Below are positions 31,197-39,787 of a stretch of 56,475 nucleotides of DNA, in pieces. The stretch covers positions 1-56,475 of the forward strand of contig CAILEM010000045.1 in NCBI GenBank assembly GCA_903833215.1, in the 5' to 3' direction. The position numbers and the translations under genes are program-made. How positions within the stretch are numbered: position 1 is the stretch's first letter; the number at the start of each line of letters is the position of its first letter. The notes under the pieces were generated by a model. It was given only the letters and a program-made list of their open reading frames with translations. It had not been told where the DNA came from and made no database searches. This DNA is from an uncultured Armatimonadota bacterium (lineage in GTDB: Bacteria > Armatimonadota > Fimbriimonadia > Fimbriimonadales > Fimbriimonadaceae).

Positions 31197-32708
31197 ATGA
31201 TTTCACCCAAACGGCTCAACCCCGAGACCGATTCCGAATTATTGGTAAGGATCTCGTCTGGCCTTGAAGGCATACCTCTTGCACTGGAATTGGCAGCAGC
31301 TCGGCTCAAGAGTATTAGCCTTTCCCAAGTCGCCGACGGGTTGGACGATCAAATGCGACTATTGAGAGCCATCGACCGTACGCGACCGGAAGGGGTGCGT
31401 ACGATGGAATCGGCGGTTCGTGCGAGCTACGATTCGCTAACGTCGGAAGAGCAGCGCATCTTTCGCCAGCTCTGTATCTTTCCAGCGACATTCTCTATCG
31501 ATCTTGCCGAACATCTTGTCGAGGTTCCCGAACTTCAGGAGACTTTGGATCGACTGGTGGAGTGCTCCGTCATTTTTGTGGCGTCATCCAGTTCTGACGC
31601 TGTGCGGTATGGCATGTACGAAGTCATTCGTCAGTTTGGTGAGAGCTGTCTCAAGGAGAATCGGGCACTTGCATCCGTGCAGCAGAAGTTTGTCGACGTC
31701 GTCTATGCCATGACGAAACAGACTTCTCCTTTGATTGCGACTCATCAGCGGCCGGAGGCAATGGCCAAGTTTGCTTTAGAGCGCGACAACTGGCAGCGTG
31801 CAATGCAGCTTTGCTCCGACGGAACTGCGTTCGCACAGTTCGTTTTTAGCTTGACCGCCTATTTGTCGGTGGCGACCCAAGGGCGGGAAAGTGCCTTCTG
31901 GTTGCGTCAGATTCTTGCTCGAAGGGACACCACTGCCGCCCCACTGGTTGCAAGGGCAGTTGCTGGCTTGGGAATTTTCTATTGGGAACAATGCGATGCG
32001 GAAAACGCCGATCACTATTCCGAGGAAGCTATAGCCCTTGCTCGTGATCAAGAGGATCGAGCCGTGCTCGCGCGCGCTCTCAATACACGAGGACTTGTCT
32101 TGCGTCTCATCGGACGATACGAGGATGCGTACAAGATGGCGGTCGAGGCTCTGGATCTTGCTATTGAACTCGGGGAACAGGGCTTTGCGACAACATTCCG
32201 GGGCAATGTCGGTCGGTGTGCAACCGATTGTGGTCGCTACGAGGAGGCTTTGGGTCACTTGAACGCGGTCCGAGACACCTATTTGGAGCGTGCGATGCCG
32301 CGTGAAGTCGCCACCATGACGTACGCCATCGCTTGGACGCATTTCAATGCTGGAAATACTGCAACGGCCATTGAAATGTTTGGCGAAGCACTCCCTGTGT
32401 TTCTTGCAGAGAATGCAGACATCTATTTGGGTTGGGCGCTGCACAATTTCCTATTGATGTGTCTCGCTCATGAAGACGACCAAGCCTCGGCACATATATT
32501 CGGGGCGATTCGCATGATCGAACGAACCTCACAAACGAGAATTTTCTATTCTGTCGATGGGGAGTCAGAGAGAAAACTGAACGAAGCTCGAGTACGTCTC
32601 GGTGAACCTGAGTGGTTGCGAATCATGGACACGACCCACGATTGGAGCTTGGAACAGGCTGTTGGCTACGCTCTATCCTGGCAAGTCCAGCCTTCAAAAT
32701 GTCTCTAA
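31197..32708 (+). CDS. BTAD/NB-ARC regulator, C-terminal half (frameshifted)
   Basis: The continuation of the regulator above, in the frame one base further on. It has SGLEGIPLALELAAARLKSIS (the GxP motif of NB-ARC), a winged-helix linker and TPR-like helices (IYLGWALHNFLL, RYEDAYKMAVEALDLAIEL). The ATG at 31197 is inside the conserved region (ERANMISPK), so this is not an independent gene start; the frame is open back through 31143. If the two halves are one frameshifted gene, full length would be about 920 residues. TPR and effector domains would sense a ligand for the response. It could be a true disruption or a sequencing error. Confidence 0.75.
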   Translation: MISPKRLNPETDSELLVRISSGLEGIPLALELAAARLKSISLSQVADGLDDQMRLLRAIDRTRPEGVRTMESAVRASYDSLTSEEQRIFRQLCIFPATFSIDLAEHLVEVPELQETLDRLVECSVIFVASSSSDAVRYGMYEVIRQFGESCLKENRALASVQQKFVDVVYAMTKQTSPLIATHQRPEAMAKFALERDNWQRAMQLCSDGTAFAQFVFSLTAYLSVATQGRESAFWLRQILARRDTTAAPLVARAVAGLGIFYWEQCDAENADHYSEEAIALARDQEDRAVLARALNTRGLVLRLIGRYEDAYKMAVEALDLAIELGEQGFATTFRGNVGRCATDCGRYEEALGHLNAVRDTYLERAMPREVATMTYAIAWTHFNAGNTATAIEMFGEALPVFLAENADIYLGWALHNFLLMCLAHEDDQASAHIFGAIRMIERTSQTRIFYSVDGESERKLNEARVRLGEPEWLRIMDTTHDWSLEQAVGYALSWQVQPSKCL

Positions 32709-32874
32709 GTGGGACAATGGGCAGTGAAAGGATCTTCGCGAGATCTGATTCTGACAACCACGTCTTATGATAACGAGATTCTCCTACTGGTCGGCTGATT
32801 TAGAGCCAAGATAAGTAGCGAATGCTGCTGATCGTGACAAAGCAAAAGGGAGCATCAATGTCCGACTTTAGTGT

Positions 32875-33612
32875 TCAGTAGCGGAATTCTGCGTTGGTAA
32901 TGGTGCAGCGGAAGAACTCACCCTTGTCGAACCGTTCGGTTCCAAAATGCCATCCGATTCGGAGGCGAGTCGGAATGGTATAGCCATCGAAAGTGTTTTC
33001 TTCTTCAATAAGTCCACCAAACGGTAGCGATTTGAACGCGCCTCGGTCTGGATTTCCCCACCTTGGCATCGCTACCGACTTGATCATTCCGCTGGGATCA
33101 ATGTTAAGCGTGACTTGAGAATCAAAAGTAGCAATCTTTGAGGTTGCCGTCGCCGTCAATGCGGTGCCCGACCACGAGATGTCGGGGCGGCAAAACGCGG
33201 AGGGAAGCAGAATCCGCTCAATTGCCATCCGACCCGCCGCAGATCGTGAGATATCAGGTCCTTTGGCAGACATCACTTTGAGCAGTCCCATCAGCTTCCA
33301 TTTGCATTTGCCTGTACCATTGATGAACTGGTCGTGACCTGAAATGAATGCAGGCTCTATATTCACTCTCGCATTCCAGATAAAGCCTTGGTCCAGTCGC
33401 ACGACTTGGGTCGCAGTGAAGGGAAGCCAACGCTTTAGTTTGATTTCGCCCGTCATGTGCAAGCGCACCGCTGAAGCGAGCGGAGTGTCTTCGGCAATCG
33501 CATGGCGAAGATAGGTCCCCACCGCGCAAGGCAACCGGTCGTAATTCTCTCCGCCAAAGGTGTGGTTCTGGCTTGCCTCTTCTTGCTCGAACAAAGCGTG
33601 TAGCGTGGACAT
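32875..33612 (-). CDS. DUF6544-family protein
   Basis: A 245-residue protein from ATG 33612. Characteristic stretches are LPCAVGTYLRHAIAEDTPLASAVRLHM and RWLPFTATQVVRLDQGFIWNA at the start, then a beta-rich body with FGGLIEEENTFDGYTIPTRLRIGWHFGTERF at the end. This matches the DUF6544 family of soluble proteins of unknown role. The frame continues upstream to 33699 through a repeat-derived stretch and is not part of the gene. It is divergent from the esterase gene, with about 250 nt in between that carry a hairpin and a repeat motif. Confidence 0.7.
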   Translation of the reverse strand: MSTLHALFEQEEASQNHTFGGENYDRLPCAVGTYLRHAIAEDTPLASAVRLHMTGEIKLKRWLPFTATQVVRLDQGFIWNARVNIEPAFISGHDQFINGTGKCKWKLMGLLKVMSAKGPDISRSAAGRMAIERILLPSAFCRPDISWSGTALTATATSKIATFDSQVTLNIDPSGMIKSVAMPRWGNPDRGAFKSLPFGGLIEEENTFDGYTIPTRLRIGWHFGTERFDKGEFFRCTITNAEFRY

Positions 33613-33678
33613 AACCGTAGGTCCATTTATGCCGCACCAATGTTCGCAATGTCGCCAAATCCCCCGGTATTTGTGGGT

Positions 33679-33694
33679 GCGAGGCGTGCCTCGC
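33679..33694. repeat. 16-nt palindrome GCGAGGC-GT-GCCTCGC
   Basis: A 7-bp stem around GT. The same CGAGGCGTGCCTCG core was the target interrupted by the MITE at 36239, which shows it is a dispersed repeat of this genome. Confidence 0.6.
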
Positions 33695-33777
33695 TTCATG
33701 CTTTTGGTGAACCAAACTGGAGCTGGATTCAGGGAGAGACTCTTGTTGCTTTTGTTTTAGCAGGCCCAGGGTTGGGT

Positions 33778-33811
33778 AAGTGAGTCACACCTCGCCTCTC
33801 GTGTGTCACTT
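33778..33811. repeat. Bulged 11-bp hairpin between divergent genes
   Basis: AAGTGA-gt-CACAC, a 10-nt loop (ctcgcctctc), then GTGTG-TCACTT. It lies upstream of the esterase -10 hexamer and could be a regulator site or dispersed palindrome. Confidence 0.5.
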
Positions 33812-33850
33812 GTTCCCGACAATAATCATCACCAAACCCCAGTTGCGCTG

Positions 33851-33856
33851 TAGAAT
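33851..33856 (+). promoter_or_regulatory. -10-like hexamer TAGAAT before leaderless GTG start
   Basis: TAGAAT, 6-nt gap (CACGGC), then GTG 33863 of the esterase gene. Confidence 0.5.
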
Positions 33857-33862
33857 CACGGC

Positions 33863-35035
33863 GTGCTGCTCACACTTGGTCTCGCCGTGGCAATGGTTGC
33901 CACTCTCGGAAATCAATCTTCCTTCCTCGAACAGGTAAGTAATGCGCTCAAGAATGAGCCATTGCAGGCGGAGTCTTTGATCCGCCATAAGTTCAAAGCT
34001 GAAGACCTCGTAACTGGTATCGCGCCATACAAAGAGGGAGTCAAGGTTCTGTTTGCGGTCGAAGCGGGCCCGGGCCAGCATCGCGGCTCCGTCGGGGGAG
34101 ATAACCTGCCTGAGTCGACCCTCACCCAAATAGGCAGCCTCCTCGTCTCAACCACGACACTTCGTCCAGGACAAGGCACGACCGTCAATTACATCGTGGA
34201 TGGTAAGGCTGTAGGCAAGACACATAACCTTGAGGTTTACTTGCCAAACTCAACCTGTGACACACCGCCAGGTGGACGCAAGGGTGAGCTTCGTGACATG
34301 GGAGAGTGGAAGAGCACCATCTTTCCAAACACCACTCGAAAGTGGTTTGTTTATCTCCCGCCGGGTTTCGACACAAACCACGCCTATCCGGTTTTGATCG
34401 GAACCGATGCCCAGTGGGACCGTCAGTGGCAAGCCAATGCGCTAGAGAACTGCGCACGCGAGGGCCTTATTCCTCCTACAGTCGGCATCTTCATCGAGCC
34501 TGGACAGGACAAACCCGGAACTTATGCATTTCGATCGCACGAATACGATCGATTGAGCGGCGATTACTCCAAATTCTTGCTAACTGAGATCTTTCCCGAG
34601 GTCCAAAAGATTGTGAAACTCAGTCCGGATCCACATCAGCGAGCTTGTGTTGGCGTGAGTTCGGGTGGGATCTGTGGCTTTACTTCTTGCTGGCAGCATC
34701 CGGAATCATTCGGAGTGGTAATCAGCTCGGTAGGAAGCTTTGATAACATCGCCCACGGGGATTCGCTGATGGAAGGGGGGCACAACTATCCATTTCTCAT
34801 CCGACTGACCGATCCAAAGCCCATCCGTGCGTTCCTCCAGGATGGCACCCATGATCTCGACAACCAATTTGGTAACTGGTTCCTCGGCAACAGTCAAATG
34901 GCAGCCGCGTTGAAGTTCAAAGGCTACGACGCTCAGTGGCATCCTGGTGAGGGATTCCACAGCAGCGACCACCTGAGAAACATTTTCGATAAGGCGCTGG
35001 TGTGGTGGAACGGACTTAAAGTAGTCCACTTCTGA
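33863..35035 (+). CDS. Exported enterochelin-esterase/Esterase-D-like hydrolase
   Basis: A 390-residue alpha/beta hydrolase. An N-terminal hydrophobic stretch (MLLTLGLAVAMVATLG) is likely a signal peptide, followed by a Fes-N-like beta-sandwich (about 30-130) and the catalytic domain. The nucleophile motif is GVSSGGICG (Ser in S-x-G), the acid is probably in DGTHDLDNQFGNW, and the His in GEGFHSSDH. It resembles CE1 carbohydrate esterases and siderophore esterases; with a WbsX gene 10 nt downstream, an esterase for decorated polysaccharide or glycan is a fair guess. The start is GTG 33863 with a -10-like hexamer at 6 nt. Confidence 0.88.
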   Translation: MLLTLGLAVAMVATLGNQSSFLEQVSNALKNEPLQAESLIRHKFKAEDLVTGIAPYKEGVKVLFAVEAGPGQHRGSVGGDNLPESTLTQIGSLLVSTTTLRPGQGTTVNYIVDGKAVGKTHNLEVYLPNSTCDTPPGGRKGELRDMGEWKSTIFPNTTRKWFVYLPPGFDTNHAYPVLIGTDAQWDRQWQANALENCAREGLIPPTVGIFIEPGQDKPGTYAFRSHEYDRLSGDYSKFLLTEIFPEVQKIVKLSPDPHQRACVGVSSGGICGFTSCWQHPESFGVVISSVGSFDNIAHGDSLMEGGHNYPFLIRLTDPKPIRAFLQDGTHDLDNQFGNWFLGNSQMAAALKFKGYDAQWHPGEGFHSSDHLRNIFDKALVWWNGLKVVHF

Positions 35036-35045
35036 AGGCCAATTC

Positions 35046-36224
35046 ATGACTTTGCTCGCATTGCTCTTCGCTATGACGATCCATCCCAATCCTCAGCCCG
35101 ACAAAATCACGGTTGCGAGCTACTACTTCGGAAATTACCATCCGGGTGACCCTCGAAATGTAAAGGCAAAAGGAGCTGGCTGGTCCGAGTGGGAGTTGGT
35201 GAAGAACGCCAGACCGAGATTTTTGGGGCACCATCAACCGAATGTTCCACTTTGGGGCTACACCGATGAATCGGACCCAAAAGTGATGGCTAAGAAGATC
35301 GATGCCGCGGCCGATCACGGAATCGACGCCTTCATTTTCGATTGGTACTACTACGACGATGGACCGTTTCTGGATCGCCCCATCGAGCGCGGGTTCTTGA
35401 AGGCACGCAACAACAAGCGAATGAAATTTGGTCTCATGTGGGCGAATCACGACTGGACGGATATTCACCCTTACCGTCGCGGTGCGCCGCACCGCTTGCA
35501 GTACCCAGGTCGGTTTACGCCAGAGACCTTCGACAAAGTCGGAGACCTGTTGGTCAAGCACTACTTCGGCCATCCGTCGTATTGGAAGATCGATGGTAAG
35601 CCCTATTTTTCTTTCTACGAACTCTCGAAGCTGGTGGAGAGTTTTGGGTCTGTTCAGGCGACGCGCACTGCTCTCGATCGTCTCCGGGCAAAGGTTGTGG
35701 CTGCCCACATGCCGGGACTACATCTCAATGCGGTTGTATGGGGTCAGACGATTCTCCCTGGAGAGCGGCAGCCAGCGGATAATGTCAAGCTAATCAAGGA
35801 CCTCGGATTCGATTCGGTGACTTCCTACGTGTGGATTCATCACGTGGGACTGCCCGATCAGCAAACCGACTACAACTACGTTCGAGACGCATATTTCAAA
35901 TACTGGAAATCGGTCGATCACCAGTTCGGCGTGCCCTACTTTCCAAACGTGACGATGGGATGGGATTCAAGCCCCCGTGCCGATCAGCGCGACGAGTTCG
36001 CAAACGTTGGTTACCCCTTCATGAATACGATCTCCGGCAACACTCCGGAGAGGTTTCGAGAAGCACTCGAGATGACCAAGCAGCATCTGCTAAAACACAA
36101 GGACGGACCCCGAATTCTCAACATCAACTGTTGGAACGAGTGGACCGAAGGCAGCTATTTGGAGCCGGACACCGTCCACGGCCTGAAGTACCTGGAAGCC
36201 ATCAAGTCAATCTTCCGAACGTAG
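35046..36224 (+). CDS. WbsX/GH99-like glycan protein
   Basis: A 392-residue protein of the glycosyltransferase WbsX / GH99-like family. Key stretches are ASYYFGNYHPGDPRN, GWSEWELVKNARPRFLGHHQPN (the PxxxGHxQP signature), FIFDWYYYDDGPFLDRPIERG, GLMWANHDW and NCWNEWTEGSYLEPD near the C-terminus. The conserved E in NEWTEG and the other acidic residues fit an endo-alpha-mannosidase-like TIM barrel. The family is found in O-antigen and polysaccharide loci. A weak signal peptide (MTLLALLFAMTIHPN) suggests export. It starts 10 nt after the esterase and is likely co-transcribed with it. Confidence 0.88.
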   Translation: MTLLALLFAMTIHPNPQPDKITVASYYFGNYHPGDPRNVKAKGAGWSEWELVKNARPRFLGHHQPNVPLWGYTDESDPKVMAKKIDAAADHGIDAFIFDWYYYDDGPFLDRPIERGFLKARNNKRMKFGLMWANHDWTDIHPYRRGAPHRLQYPGRFTPETFDKVGDLLVKHYFGHPSYWKIDGKPYFSFYELSKLVESFGSVQATRTALDRLRAKVVAAHMPGLHLNAVVWGQTILPGERQPADNVKLIKDLGFDSVTSYVWIHHVGLPDQQTDYNYVRDAYFKYWKSVDHQFGVPYFPNVTMGWDSSPRADQRDEFANVGYPFMNTISGNTPERFREALEMTKQHLLKHKDGPRILNINCWNEWTEGSYLEPDTVHGLKYLEAIKSIFRT

Positions 36225-36238
36225 GGGCGAGGCGTGCC

Positions 36239-36415
36239 TTAATGTCAAACAGATTTGGTATTTCAACAGCCGCCGTAGCCGCCGGGTGGCTTGTACCGGC
36301 GTTCGGACCGTTCGCTAAGACCCAAAATGGGTTCAAGCCGCGAGCTGGGTGCGCGGCCAGACACCATGCCGTGGCTACAGAATAAGCTCATTCTGCCAAA
36401 ACTGTTTGACATTAA
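36239..36415. mobile_element. MITE with 22-bp inverted ends and 8-bp target duplication
   Basis: A 177-bp non-coding element bounded by inverted ends: TTAATGTCAAACAG at 36239-36252 and its exact complement CTGTTTGACATTAA at 36402-36415. The match extends to about 22 bp with 2 mismatches. It is flanked on both sides by the direct repeat GGCGTGCC (36231-36238 and 36416-36423), an 8-bp target-site duplication. Removing the element and one copy restores CGAGGCGTGCCTCG, the palindrome that is intact at 33679. It carries no gene and would depend on a transposase elsewhere. Confidence 0.9.
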
Positions 36416-36481
36416 GGCGTGCCTCGATTCTTGTTACCGCTGTGATCGGCCACCGTTGGGTTAGCAGGGCCTTCGCTTCCC

Positions 36482-38122
36482 CTACTGATTTCGGCGGTCA
36501 CCCCTGGGCCGGGCGGCTGCGGCTGCGGCTGCCAATCCTTTCTTGAATGGGGCGAGCATGGGAGGGGGGAGGTCTTTCCATTCAATGGGCTTTGCCTGGT
36601 GATCAAACAAAGTCGTAGCGAACCCGGTTTCGACAGAATCACCTTTCCCATTCGAGATTGTAATCTTCACGGATTGGTTGGTAGCCGTTTGGTATCGAAT
36701 GTCGCCCTGGTGGGTATTGACTCGAATTTTGTATCCGGCTCCGGCCAACTCGGGAGATTCAACTTGAGAAAAGTCGCCTGTCCAAGTCAAAAGGACGGGG
36801 ACTTCCTCGACGACGGCACGGACGCTCAGGTTGGATGCTTCAAGGCTCGACCATGTTCCCGGATCACCAATCCCTCGCTCAAGCGTCGATGGGTCGGAAG
36901 GATAGATCCGAGCCATAGATTGCAGCAGAATCGTCTCGATTTGGGAGATTACAGCCTTACTCAACGCTGAAAGCGGAAAACTCTTCTTACTTCTCAGCTT
37001 TTCCCAATCGGCCTTCTTAAGGCTCCCAAAGAGTCGCACGTTGTACGGGAAATCAGCTCCATACGCCTCGGACATTACGACGTGGTAGCTTGCTGCATTG
37101 ATGGCCCCATCGGAACCTGCATCACTTGCCATTGCTCGTTGTTTTGCCAAGTAGGATGCGACGTCGGGCAGACTCACCATGAAATGATGCCGACCAAAAT
37201 CGAGAAACTGCTCAAACGCTTGCCGAGATGCCTGCGTCCTGAGCTTAGCCTCCATTGGCGTTAAGCGCGCTATCGCGGCTTCACCGTCGGTAATCCATTC
37301 ATCCGAATTGGAGAATAGACCTAGGGCGTCGCGAATAGTCTGAGTTGGCTTTCTCGTCGTATCGAATCGGAAGCAATACCAAGTCGAATCGGGAAGTGCG
37401 ATCACAAAATCTGATCCGACCACGGCTGCAACCGGCTTCAGGGCGGGATTTGCCCACGAACTGATGGGATCACCCGAAGGAAAGTGATCGGGCAGCCAAT
37501 TGGGTGCAGGCTTTGCCAAATCTGACTTGAGCAGGGATTCGACCGTTGGCGGTAAGGCAGCAAACTGGGTCTGGCCGCTGGCAGTGAACATATCCGAAGA
37601 ATTCGCCCATCCACTTCGGATGTGATCGAACACGCCGTAAGCCAAGCGCCGTACTCGCCACATCAGTTTCGGGGTAGCAAACCTCGATTTCTGCATGGAC
37701 GCTGGCAACGGACGGACATGCGGTCCGGGCTTCACACCGAACCGCAAGATGGTTCCTGGCTTCATCTCATACAGTTCCCGAACGGGTAAGCCATTGGCAG
37801 CTTTTCCACTGAAAGCTTGCTTATACTGCCGTTGAAATCCTTCGAAATCCTCATCCTTCGTTGGAATGACGGGTGTCAACCTTAAGCCTGAGTCAGTCGC
37901 CACCCACTTGCCGCGTAATGCGATTCCGATCAGTTTCTCGACTCGAGATGCGTCATCGGGCTTTACGCTGATGAACAGAGGATAGTCCTCCAAGGCGGCA
38001 TCAACGGTGTGCTTGACTCCGGTGACGTCAGTCAGTGTTCGACACAGGTCCGGTACGGTGTACACCTCCGGCGAAAGCGTCATTGGTGGATTTATTACCA
38101 GGCTGATAAGGAAGGGAATCAT
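36482..38122 (-). CDS. Hypothetical secreted protein with STN-like N-terminus
   Basis: From ATG 38122 the product has 546 residues (the frame is open to 38263, and an ATG at 38143 is an alternative). A short signal MIPFLISLVINPPMTLS is followed by a region resembling the secretin/TonB short N-terminal (STN) domain (VYTVPDLCRTLTDVTGVKHTVDAALEDYPLFISV...LIGIALRGKWVATDSGLRL). The remaining 450 residues are not recognised. The C-terminus has a run of seven alanines and a basic tail (PRGDRRNQ). The alanine run is coded by GCTGCGGCTGCG-type triplets. Export and envelope association are inferred; function is unknown. Confidence 0.65.
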   Translation of the reverse strand: MIPFLISLVINPPMTLSPEVYTVPDLCRTLTDVTGVKHTVDAALEDYPLFISVKPDDASRVEKLIGIALRGKWVATDSGLRLTPVIPTKDEDFEGFQRQYKQAFSGKAANGLPVRELYEMKPGTILRFGVKPGPHVRPLPASMQKSRFATPKLMWRVRRLAYGVFDHIRSGWANSSDMFTASGQTQFAALPPTVESLLKSDLAKPAPNWLPDHFPSGDPISSWANPALKPVAAVVGSDFVIALPDSTWYCFRFDTTRKPTQTIRDALGLFSNSDEWITDGEAAIARLTPMEAKLRTQASRQAFEQFLDFGRHHFMVSLPDVASYLAKQRAMASDAGSDGAINAASYHVVMSEAYGADFPYNVRLFGSLKKADWEKLRSKKSFPLSALSKAVISQIETILLQSMARIYPSDPSTLERGIGDPGTWSSLEASNLSVRAVVEEVPVLLTWTGDFSQVESPELAGAGYKIRVNTHQGDIRYQTATNQSVKITISNGKGDSVETGFATTLFDHQAKPIEWKDLPPPMLAPFKKGLAAAAAAARPRGDRRNQ

Positions 38123-38230
38123 GAATTTGGCACCATTATTCATCAGATGAGATCGAATGCGAAACGGATGGTTTCGCAATCCCATGCCTGAGTGAGTTAT
38201 CTTGGGGCACTGGCGTCCCGCGAATCCGCG

Positions 38231-38236
38231 TATGAT
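38231..38236 (+). promoter_or_regulatory. -10-like hexamer TATGAT, 5 nt before ATG start
   Basis: TATGAT, 5-nt gap (GTGCA), then ATG 38242. It is near-leaderless and lies between divergent genes. Confidence 0.4.
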
Positions 38237-38241
38237 GTGCA

Positions 38242-38793
38242 ATGCGGATTTTTGGGAAGTCAACCGGGCTTTGTATTTTGGCGTTTTGTGTCACAACTGT
38301 TTGCGCGCAAGAGCGGACAGCGCAACAGAAGACAATTGAGCCAAAACCAGAAGACGTAGCGTCGATGGACTCGATTATCAAAGCGACCTACGACGTCATC
38401 TCTGGGGCAGCGGGGCAGAAGCGTGACTGGGACAGAATGCGATCGCTCTTCGCCGCAAAAGCACGACTTGGAGCAGCCGTGAGGACTCAGAAGGGCGACC
38501 TCCGTTACATCCCGATGGAAGTCGAAGACTACATAAAGATGTCGGGCCCCTACCTAGAAAAGAACGGGTTCTTCGAGCGCGAGATATCAAGGCACGTCGA
38601 CACATTCGGAAACATCAGCCAAGTCTTCAGTACCTACGAATCGCGCAACAAACTCGACGACAAAAAGCCGTTCGAAAGGGGAATCAACAGCTTCCAGCTG
38701 TTCAATGACGGAAAGCGATGGTGGGTCGTCTCGATCTACTGGCAAGGCGAAGATTCCAAAACCACGATCCCGCGAAAGTGGCTCAGAAGATAG
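38242..38793 (+). CDS. Secreted NTF2-like protein
   Basis: A 183-residue exported protein. The signal peptide is MRIFGKSTGLCILAFCVTTVCAQ. The mature part has an NTF2-like outline: an N-terminal helix SMDSIIKATYDVISGAAGQKRDWDRMRSLFAAKARL, a central VEDYIKMSGPYL, then the closing strands ISRHVDTFGNISQVFSTYES and GINSFQLFNDGKRWWVVSIYWQ. The SFQLFNDGKRWWV strand pair is the best mark. Role unknown; NTF2-like proteins often bind small molecules. It precedes the APH kinase at 38821 by 27 nt. Confidence 0.75.
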   Translation: MRIFGKSTGLCILAFCVTTVCAQERTAQQKTIEPKPEDVASMDSIIKATYDVISGAAGQKRDWDRMRSLFAAKARLGAAVRTQKGDLRYIPMEVEDYIKMSGPYLEKNGFFEREISRHVDTFGNISQVFSTYESRNKLDDKKPFERGINSFQLFNDGKRWWVVSIYWQGEDSKTTIPRKWLRR

Positions 38794-38820
38794 TAAACGC
38801 AAACCCCGAGTGCTTTTATT

Positions 38821-39705
38821 TTGGTGGACTACCGCGGCCTCTTCGACCAAGCAGAAGACCTCCTCAAAGCCCGGATCACCGAATTCCGAGTTGCAACAGG
38901 AGGATATTCGCCTGCGACCCGGCTCATCTGTGACTCGGACAGGGGGAAGTTCTTCTTAAAGGCTGGTTCGACGCCTGAGATCGCAGTGCAGATCCGTCGT
39001 GAGATCTCCGTATATCGTCGACTTGATTCCGCTTTCATGCCAAAGATCATTGCTGCCGATGAACGGGCAGAGGTTCCGTTGCTTATCATTGAAGATCTAT
39101 CCGATGCGTTCTGGCCACCGCCCTGGTCAAACGCTCGGGTCAGCCAAGTCAGTGCTGCCATCCAAGCGATTCACCAAATACCAACTGAGTTGGAGACGTT
39201 TATGGAGGTCCGTGGCAATCCACCTCACTCCACCTCGACGGAAAAGTCGGGTTGGTCTGCGGTGGAGGTAGACCCCAAGCCGTTCCTTAATCTGGGAATT
39301 GCCGACGAACCGTGGCTGAACGAGTCGCTAGCCATTTTGGTGGATGCCGAAAGTAGATGTTCGACGGAAGGTGATGCCCTCTGTCACTGGGACATCCGCA
39401 GCGACAACATGTGCATCACGCGAGGTGGCCAAGTGAAGCTGATCGACTGGAATCTCGCTTGTCGGTCGAATCCGGACCTGGATCTCGGTTTTTGGTTGCC
39501 GAGTCTGGAACTTGAAGGTGGTCCGAGTCCAGAGAGTTTGCTCCCCAACGCGCCAGAAATTGCTGCTTGGGTTAGTGGTTTCTTCGCTGCTCGCGCTGGA
39601 CTGCCAATGATTCCGGATGCACCAGGGGTACGGGATATTCAGCTCAGGCAGCTTCACAAAGCGTTGCCGTGGTGCGTTCGCCAACTGAAGCTTCGCAGTG
39701 TCTAG
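38821..39705 (+). CDS. APH-fold kinase
   Basis: A 294-residue APH-family kinase starting at TTG 38821 or GTG 38824. The N-lobe has RLICDSDRGKFFLKAGS with the ATP-binding Lys and an acidic VPLLIIEDLSDAFWP hinge. The catalytic loop is CHWDIRSDNMCI (H-x-D-x-x-x-x-N, with Trp between His and Asp instead of Gly) and the metal site KLIDWNLA. The substrate is unknown. It follows the NTF2-like gene by 27 nt and may be co-transcribed with it. It is one of five such kinases in the window. Confidence 0.85.
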   Translation: MVDYRGLFDQAEDLLKARITEFRVATGGYSPATRLICDSDRGKFFLKAGSTPEIAVQIRREISVYRRLDSAFMPKIIAADERAEVPLLIIEDLSDAFWPPPWSNARVSQVSAAIQAIHQIPTELETFMEVRGNPPHSTSTEKSGWSAVEVDPKPFLNLGIADEPWLNESLAILVDAESRCSTEGDALCHWDIRSDNMCITRGGQVKLIDWNLACRSNPDLDLGFWLPSLELEGGPSPESLLPNAPEIAAWVSGFFAARAGLPMIPDAPGVRDIQLRQLHKALPWCVRQLKLRSV

Positions 39706-39787
39706 AAACAGAGAATTTCGTTGGGGGCCGCATGCCGCAATGGTGTGAAACGAACCACAGGGCTTGATGTATCCTCAGTCGAGGCAT

